A stretch of DNA of 64,000 nucleotides, taken from the NCBI RefSeq assembly GCF_000423665.1, contig NZ_AUIK01000001.1:436412-500411 (forward strand), read 5' to 3'. This stretch comes from Solirubrobacter soli DSM 22325. Lineage in GTDB: Bacteria; Actinomycetota; Thermoleophilia; Solirubrobacterales; Solirubrobacteraceae. Shown here piece by piece: positions 60,300 through 64,000 of the stretch. A program made the position numbers and the translations under genes. The notes beneath the pieces were generated by a model. That model saw only the letters and a list, made by a program, of their open reading frames with translations. It was not told the origin of the DNA and ran no database searches. The first letter of the stretch is position 1. The number at the start of each line of letters is the position of its first letter.

Positions 60300-61397
60300 A
60301 TGAGGATCGCTCGACTGCACATCCTGGGCTACGAGGCCCGCTACGTCGGCGGCGAGTACGCGATGTCCGGCGGGCGCGTGATCAGCGCGCTGCAGAGCAC
60401 GATCGTCAAGCTCGAGACCACCGACGGGCGCGCCGGCTACGGCGAGACCTGCCCGCTCGGCTCGACCTACCTCCCCGCGCACGCGGCGGGCGCGCGGGCG
60501 GCGATCGAGGAGGTCGCGCCCGCGCTGATCGGGGTCGACCCGCGCAATCTGAACGCCGTGTGGGCGGCGATGGACGGCGCGTTGGCCGGGCACGACTACG
60601 CCAAGGCGGCGATCGACATCGCCTGCTGGGACCTCTGCGGCCAGGCCGCGAACCTGCCCGTGAGCACGCTGCTCGGGGGCGCGACGAGCGAGGACTTCCC
60701 GCTCTATGTCGCGATCGGGCTCGGGACGGTCGCGTCGATGGTCGAGCAGGTGGTCGCGCACCGCGCCCAGGGCGTGCGCCGCTTCCAGCTCAAACTCGGC
60801 GCGGATCCGCGCGAGGACGCGGACCGGGTGCGGGCGGTGCTCGACGCCACCGACGTCGGCGAGACGATCATCGCCGACGCCAACGGCGGCTGGCGACTGC
60901 AGGACGCGGTGATCGCGGCCCGCGCCCTGGAGGGGCTGGACCGCGTGCTGTTCGAGCAGCCCTGCCCGACGCTGGACGAGTGCCTGGTCGTGCGCGAGCG
61001 CACCACGTTGCCGATGATCCTCGACGAGGTGATCGTCGACGTCGACACGCTGCTGCGGGCGCGGCCGGCGATCGAGGGCATCAACCTGAAGATCGGCCGC
61101 GTGGGCGGGCTCACCAAGGGCAAGCTCCTCCGCGACCTGGCGGTGCGGCTCGGCCTGCGGTTGACCGTCGAGGACAGCTGGGGCGGGGATGTGACCTCAG
61201 CCGCGGTCGCCCACCTCGCTGCCAGCACGCCGCCCGCGCAACTGCTGATGGCGAGCTTCATGAACGACTGGACGCTGGAGCACGTCGCGGGCCACCAGCC
61301 ACGCAGCGCGAACGGGCGCGGGCGCGCCCCGAGCGGTCCCGGGCTCGGCATCACGGTCGACGACTCGCTGCTCACCGCACTAAAGACAGTCGAATGA
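60300..61397 (+). CDS. Enolase-superfamily enzyme, probable cis-3-hydroxy-L-proline dehydratase
   Basis: 365 residues from the ATG at 60300 (a GTG 12 bp earlier is possible). MLE-type barrel: Lys165 (FQLKLG, with Gln in place of the first Lys of KxK), Asp193 (ADANGG), Glu219 (FEQP), Asp242 (LDEV) and Lys264 (NLKIGRVGG). The 20s loop and GYGETCPLGSTYLPA segment resemble cis-3-hydroxy-L-proline dehydratases and hydroxyproline betaine epimerases. It stands alone with no proline-catabolic neighbours. Muconate or dipeptide-type substrates cannot be excluded. Confidence 0.75.
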   Translation: MRIARLHILGYEARYVGGEYAMSGGRVISALQSTIVKLETTDGRAGYGETCPLGSTYLPAHAAGARAAIEEVAPALIGVDPRNLNAVWAAMDGALAGHDYAKAAIDIACWDLCGQAANLPVSTLLGGATSEDFPLYVAIGLGTVASMVEQVVAHRAQGVRRFQLKLGADPREDADRVRAVLDATDVGETIIADANGGWRLQDAVIAARALEGLDRVLFEQPCPTLDECLVVRERTTLPMILDEVIVDVDTLLRARPAIEGINLKIGRVGGLTKGKLLRDLAVRLGLRLTVEDSWGGDVTSAAVAHLAASTPPAQLLMASFMNDWTLEHVAGHQPRSANGRGRAPSGPGLGITVDDSLLTALKTVE

Positions 61398-61438
61398 CGT
61401 AGGCGTCGCGTGGGGCGCGGTCCATAGCGTCACGCGGT

Positions 61439-62239
61439 ATGAGAACCCTTCGCCGACTCGCGGTCCTGGTGACCGCATGCTTCGCGTTCGCCGTTTTGCC
61501 CGCCGCCGCCCACGCGGCCGCCAAGCCGACCATCGTGCTCGTGCACGGCGCCTTCGCCGACGCGTCCGGCTGGTACGGCGTCCAGGAGCGCCTCGAGGAC
61601 AAGGGCTACAAGGTCGTCAGCCCCGCCAACCCGCTGCGCGGCGTGACCGCGGACGCCGCCTACCTGCGGAGCTTCCTGAGTCAGATCAGCGGCCCGATCG
61701 TGCTCGTCGGCCATTCCTACGGCGGCGTCGTGATCACCAACGCGGCGACCGGCAACGCGAACGTGAAGGCCCTCGTCTACATCGCCGCCTACGCGCCCGA
61801 TCAAGGTGACACGGTCCTGACGTTGAGCCAGCTCGGCAAGCAGGGCCAGATCGGCCCGGCCACGCTGGACATCAAGAACTTCCCGAACCCGGACGGCAGC
61901 ACCGGCCAGGAGGGGACGATCAAGCTCGACGTGTTCCACGAGATCTTCGCCGCCGACCTCTCGAAGAAGCTCGCGCGCAACATGGCGCTCGCGCAGCGGC
62001 CCGCTTCGCTCGTCGCGCTCGGCGAGCCGTCCGGCCCGCCCGCGTGGAAGACGATTCCGAGCTACTACATGATCGCCGGCGCGGACAAGGCGATCGGCGC
62101 CGACACCGAGAAGGCGATGGCCAAGCGCATCAGCCCCCGCAAGACGATCACCGTCAAGGGCGCCAGCCACGTCGTGATGATCTCGCAGCCGAAGACGACC
62201 GCGGACTTCATTCTGGCTGCGGCGAAGGCTCAGGGGTAG
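61439..62239 (+). CDS. Secreted alpha/beta hydrolase
   Basis: 266 residues. Signal peptide 1-27 (VLPAAAHAA). The oxyanion HG is in VLVHGAF, the nucleophile elbow is GHSYGG with Ser93, and the catalytic His is in KGASHVVMISQP near residue 240; an Asp is expected in the SYYMIAGADKA region. The pattern matches the short esterase group with DUF1057-like members (salicylate-esterase-like). The substrate is unknown. The 3' end overlaps peptide deformylase by 32 bp in convergent orientation. Confidence 0.85.
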   Translation: MRTLRRLAVLVTACFAFAVLPAAAHAAAKPTIVLVHGAFADASGWYGVQERLEDKGYKVVSPANPLRGVTADAAYLRSFLSQISGPIVLVGHSYGGVVITNAATGNANVKALVYIAAYAPDQGDTVLTLSQLGKQGQIGPATLDIKNFPNPDGSTGQEGTIKLDVFHEIFAADLSKKLARNMALAQRPASLVALGEPSGPPAWKTIPSYYMIAGADKAIGADTEKAMAKRISPRKTITVKGASHVVMISQPKTTADFILAAAKAQG

Positions 62240-62762
62240 CGGGCCGGTACGGCACGCCGGCGTTCAGCGCCCGCACGGCCGCGCGACGTTGCTCCGCGGT
62301 CGTGCGGTCGAGCATCAGCACGCCGTCGAGGTGGTCGAGCTCGTGCTGGAGCACCCGCGCGTGGCCGCCTTCGGCCTCGATCCGCAGCGGGCGACCCTTC
62401 GCGTCCTGGCCGGTCATGACGACCGCGTGCGGGCGCTCGACCTGGACGTTGACCCGCGCCTTGCCGAGCGACAGGCAGCCTTCGAGCATCGTCTCGGTCT
62501 CGTCGCTGGAGGACTCGATCGTGGGGTTGACGACCACGCGGGCGGGCGCGTCGTCCTCGTCGTCGGGCAGGCGATAGACGAACACCCGGCGCAGCGAGCC
62601 GACCTGGGTGGCGGCGAGGCCCGCGCCGTCGGCGCCCTTCATCAGCGAGTCGAGCTCGGCGACCTGCTGTTCGAAGGCGGCGTCGAACGTCTCCACGGGC
62701 CGCGCGGTCTCGCGCAGCACGGGGTCCCCCCATTGACGAATGTGCGCGAACGCGTCAGCCAC
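62208..62762 (-). CDS. def: Peptide deformylase
   Basis: 184 residues from a GTG overlapping the kinase stop by 8 bp. The three motifs are intact: GAGLAATQ (46-53), EGCLS (94-98, metal Cys96) and HELDH (140-144, two metal His and catalytic Glu). It removes the formyl group from nascent N-terminal Met with Fe2+ as cofactor. Coupling to a histidine kinase gene is unusual for def, which commonly sits with fmt; a second copy elsewhere in the genome is likely. Confidence 0.92.
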   Translation of the reverse strand: MADAFAHIRQWGDPVLRETARPVETFDAAFEQQVAELDSLMKGADGAGLAATQVGSLRRVFVYRLPDDEDDAPARVVVNPTIESSSDETETMLEGCLSLGKARVNVQVERPHAVVMTGQDAKGRPLRIEAEGGHARVLQHELDHLDGVLMLDRTTAEQRRAAVRALNAGVPYRPATPEPSPQPE

Positions 62763-64000
62763 GGCGGGCGATGGTATCGCCCGCGCTCGGCAGCACCGCG
62801 CTGACCGCCCACCCCCCGCCGGGCCGAGGTCCGCTCGCGAACGTTCCGCCCATCGCGCGCACGCGGCGCGCCATCGAGGCGATCCCGTTCCCGCCGCTCG
62901 GCAGGTTCGCGGGCCGGCCGCCCTCGTCGACCACTTCGAGCGCGATCTCATGGCGGGTGTGGGTGAGGCTGACGCGGACCGGGGCTCCGGCGGCGTGCTT
63001 GGCGGCGTTGGTCAGGGCCTCGGCCGTGATCGAGACGACGGTGTGGCGGAGGTCGTCGTCGAGCTCGATGCGGTCGGGCAGCTCGAGCGCGACCGTCTGC
63101 CCGGTGGCGGCGACGATCCGCTCCAGGTCCGCGGCGAGGTCGCCCGCCGGCCGGACGACCGCCGCGAGCCGCTGGAGCTCGACCACGCCCTGCCGCGCCG
63201 CCGCGCGCAGCGGCGCCCGCTCGAGCGGGCGCCGCTGCCGGAGCTGCGTGAGCCCGGCCGCGGCGTGGATCGCGACCGCCGTCAGCGCGTGGCCGACGAG
63301 GTCGTGCAGCTCGTGCGCGAGCCGCACCCGCTCACGCTGCACCGCCTGACGGACGAGCGCGTCGAGTTCGCTCGTGGTCGCGTCGAGGTCCTCGGCGACG
63401 CGCTGCTGTTCGACCGCGACGCCGCGCAGCAGCGCACCGACGCTCCACCCACCGGTGAGCAACAGCGCCTGCGAGAGGTAGCTGACCGCAGGCCACGGCA
63501 TCGCGGGGTCGGTCCCGAGCGCGGCCGCCGCGCCGGCCTGCAGGAGCACGAACGACATGACCGCTCGGCGCGGTCCGGCAAGCGCGCCGGCGACGACCAT
63601 CGCGAGCAGGAGGACGAGGTCGAACGTGACCTCGACGGTGCCGACGAGCTCTGTGGCGGATGCCGCCGTCAGCCCGGCGGCGAGGCCGAACGAGGCGGCG
63701 ACCGGCGCCCGCGGGACGAGCAGCGGCGCGAGCGGGAGGATGAGCGCGGGCAGCAACGCGACCGCGGCCTCGCCGCGCACGATCGTCTCGACGACGGCGC
63801 CGGCGACGAGGACGGCGCAAGCGGCCGCGAGCGGCGAGACGCGAACCGGCCCGGTGCGCCACCCGCGCGACGCGGTGCCGCCCCGCGCGCGCGTCTCCCC
63901 GCGGCGCCGGCACGGCCCGCCACCGCACCCGCGCCGCTCCGCGCCCTCCCACCCGCGCCGCTCCGCGCCCTCCCACCCGCGCCGCTCCGCGCCCTCCCAC
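62755..64000 (-). CDS. NarL-type sensor histidine kinase, N-terminus not resolved in window
   Basis: From the only in-frame start seen (GTG at 63780) the protein has 341 residues: four or five N-terminal helices, a HisKA_3 box RVRLAHELHDLVGH with phospho-acceptor His159, then an ATPase domain with EALTNAAKHA, VVDEGG and GGNGIASMARR. In-frame sequence upstream (VSPLAAACAVLVAGAVV at about 63792-63845) looks like another membrane helix, so the true start is probably further upstream. Beyond it the frame reads copies of the octapeptide WEGAERRG from a 24-bp repeat and runs off the edge. A response regulator should be nearby outside the window. Confidence 0.8.
   Translation of the reverse strand, partial: WEGAERRGWEGAERRGWEGAERRGCGGGPCRRRGETRARGGTASRGWRTGPVRVSPLAAACAVLVAGAVVETIVRGEAAVALLPALILPLAPLLVPRAPVAASFGLAAGLTAASATELVGTVEVTFDLVLLLAMVVAGALAGPRRAVMSFVLLQAGAAAALGTDPAMPWPAVSYLSQALLLTGGWSVGALLRGVAVEQQRVAEDLDATTSELDALVRQAVQRERVRLAHELHDLVGHALTAVAIHAAAGLTQLRQRRPLERAPLRAAARQGVVELQRLAAVVRPAGDLAADLERIVAATGQTVALELPDRIELDDDLRHTVVSITAEALTNAAKHAAGAPVRVSLTHTRHEIALEVVDEGGRPANLPSGGNGIASMARRVRAMGGTFASGPRPGGGWAVSAVLPSAGDTIARRG
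63927..64000. repeat. 24-bp tandem repeat at the right edge
   Basis: Unit ACCCGCGCCGCTCCGCGCCC plus TCCC occurs at 63927-63950, 63951-63974 and 63975-63998 without a mismatch, and a fourth copy starts at 63999. The unit length is a multiple of three; in the kinase frame it encodes WEGAERRG, so copy number could vary without a frameshift. Confidence 0.9.

Noticed and set aside
63927..64000. CRISPR array
   Set aside because: The 24-bp units are directly adjacent with no spacers and no cas genes are near.
1..64000. tRNA or rRNA genes
   Set aside because: Scanning intergenic gaps by eye showed no tRNA cloverleaf with a GTTCRA-type T loop and no rRNA-like sequence; nearly all space is coding.

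Overview
The window is high-GC actinobacterial DNA with tightly packed genes, many 4-23 bp overlaps and frequent GTG/TTG starts. The mix of families fits a soil member of the Thermoleophilia (Solirubrobacterales, Solirubrobacter/Conexibacter-like): PKD-rich secreted giants, AlkZ-like winged-helix protein, Excalibur lipoprotein, LuxR regulator with an ATPase domain, actinobacterial cyd oxidase. This placement is inferred from family content only; no rRNA or tRNA gene is visible.

Layout. 1-3.2 kb: the 5' part of an ATP-binding HATPase protein, its membrane/GAF-like partner and a secreted BBE-type flavin oxidoreductase. 3.3-9.4 kb: an SGNH hydrolase, a PlsC acyltransferase, then an overlapping run of a FetAB-like ABC pair, a DpgC-like dioxygenase/crotonase and a phenylacetate-CoA ligase, closed by a TetR regulator. 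9.4-14.3 kb: an MMPL exporter and small enzymes (AlkZ-like, YjbR, MaoC, methyltransferase).

14.5-42.1 kb is the centrepiece and looks like a carbohydrate-utilisation locus. Three very large secreted proteins (1811, 1157 and 1913 aa) carry sorbosone-dehydrogenase, PKD, CBM6-like, concanavalin-like and ThuA domains or a GH95-like glycosidase domain. All three end in the same module of about 140 residues that finishes in TTP. Two closely related FadR-type GntR regulators lie beside them. A complete upper part of the oxidative L-fucose pathway follows (L-fucose dehydrogenase, lactonase, L-fuconate dehydratase, 2-keto-3-deoxy-L-fuconate dehydrogenase), then a ribose-type sugar ABC importer. My reading is that extracellular enzymes release a fucose-like sugar, the ABC system imports it and the dehydrogenase/dehydratase route oxidises it under GntR control. 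The last cleavage enzyme is not in the window. A LuxR-type ATPase regulator and a Dyp peroxidase sit inside the locus.

42.1-50 kb: a strong hairpin, a decayed sigma-factor region, cupin and SnoaL-like proteins, an Excalibur lipoprotein, an intergenic region with two strong hairpins (candidate structured RNA), a membrane protein facing an ADP-ribosyltransferase-like protein, an Lrp/LysE pair, an acyl-CoA synthetase and a secreted Ig-like protein. 50-54.4 kb: an operon of Ser/Thr kinase, VWA/solute-binding protein and coiled-coil membrane protein, then a CYTH-like protein. 54.5-64 kb: an SGNH-domain protein, a membrane protein, cydAB plus a 55-residue membrane peptide, a hydroxyproline-dehydratase-like enolase, a secreted alpha/beta hydrolase, peptide deformylase, and a histidine kinase whose upstream sequence consists of 24-bp tandem repeats running off the right edge.
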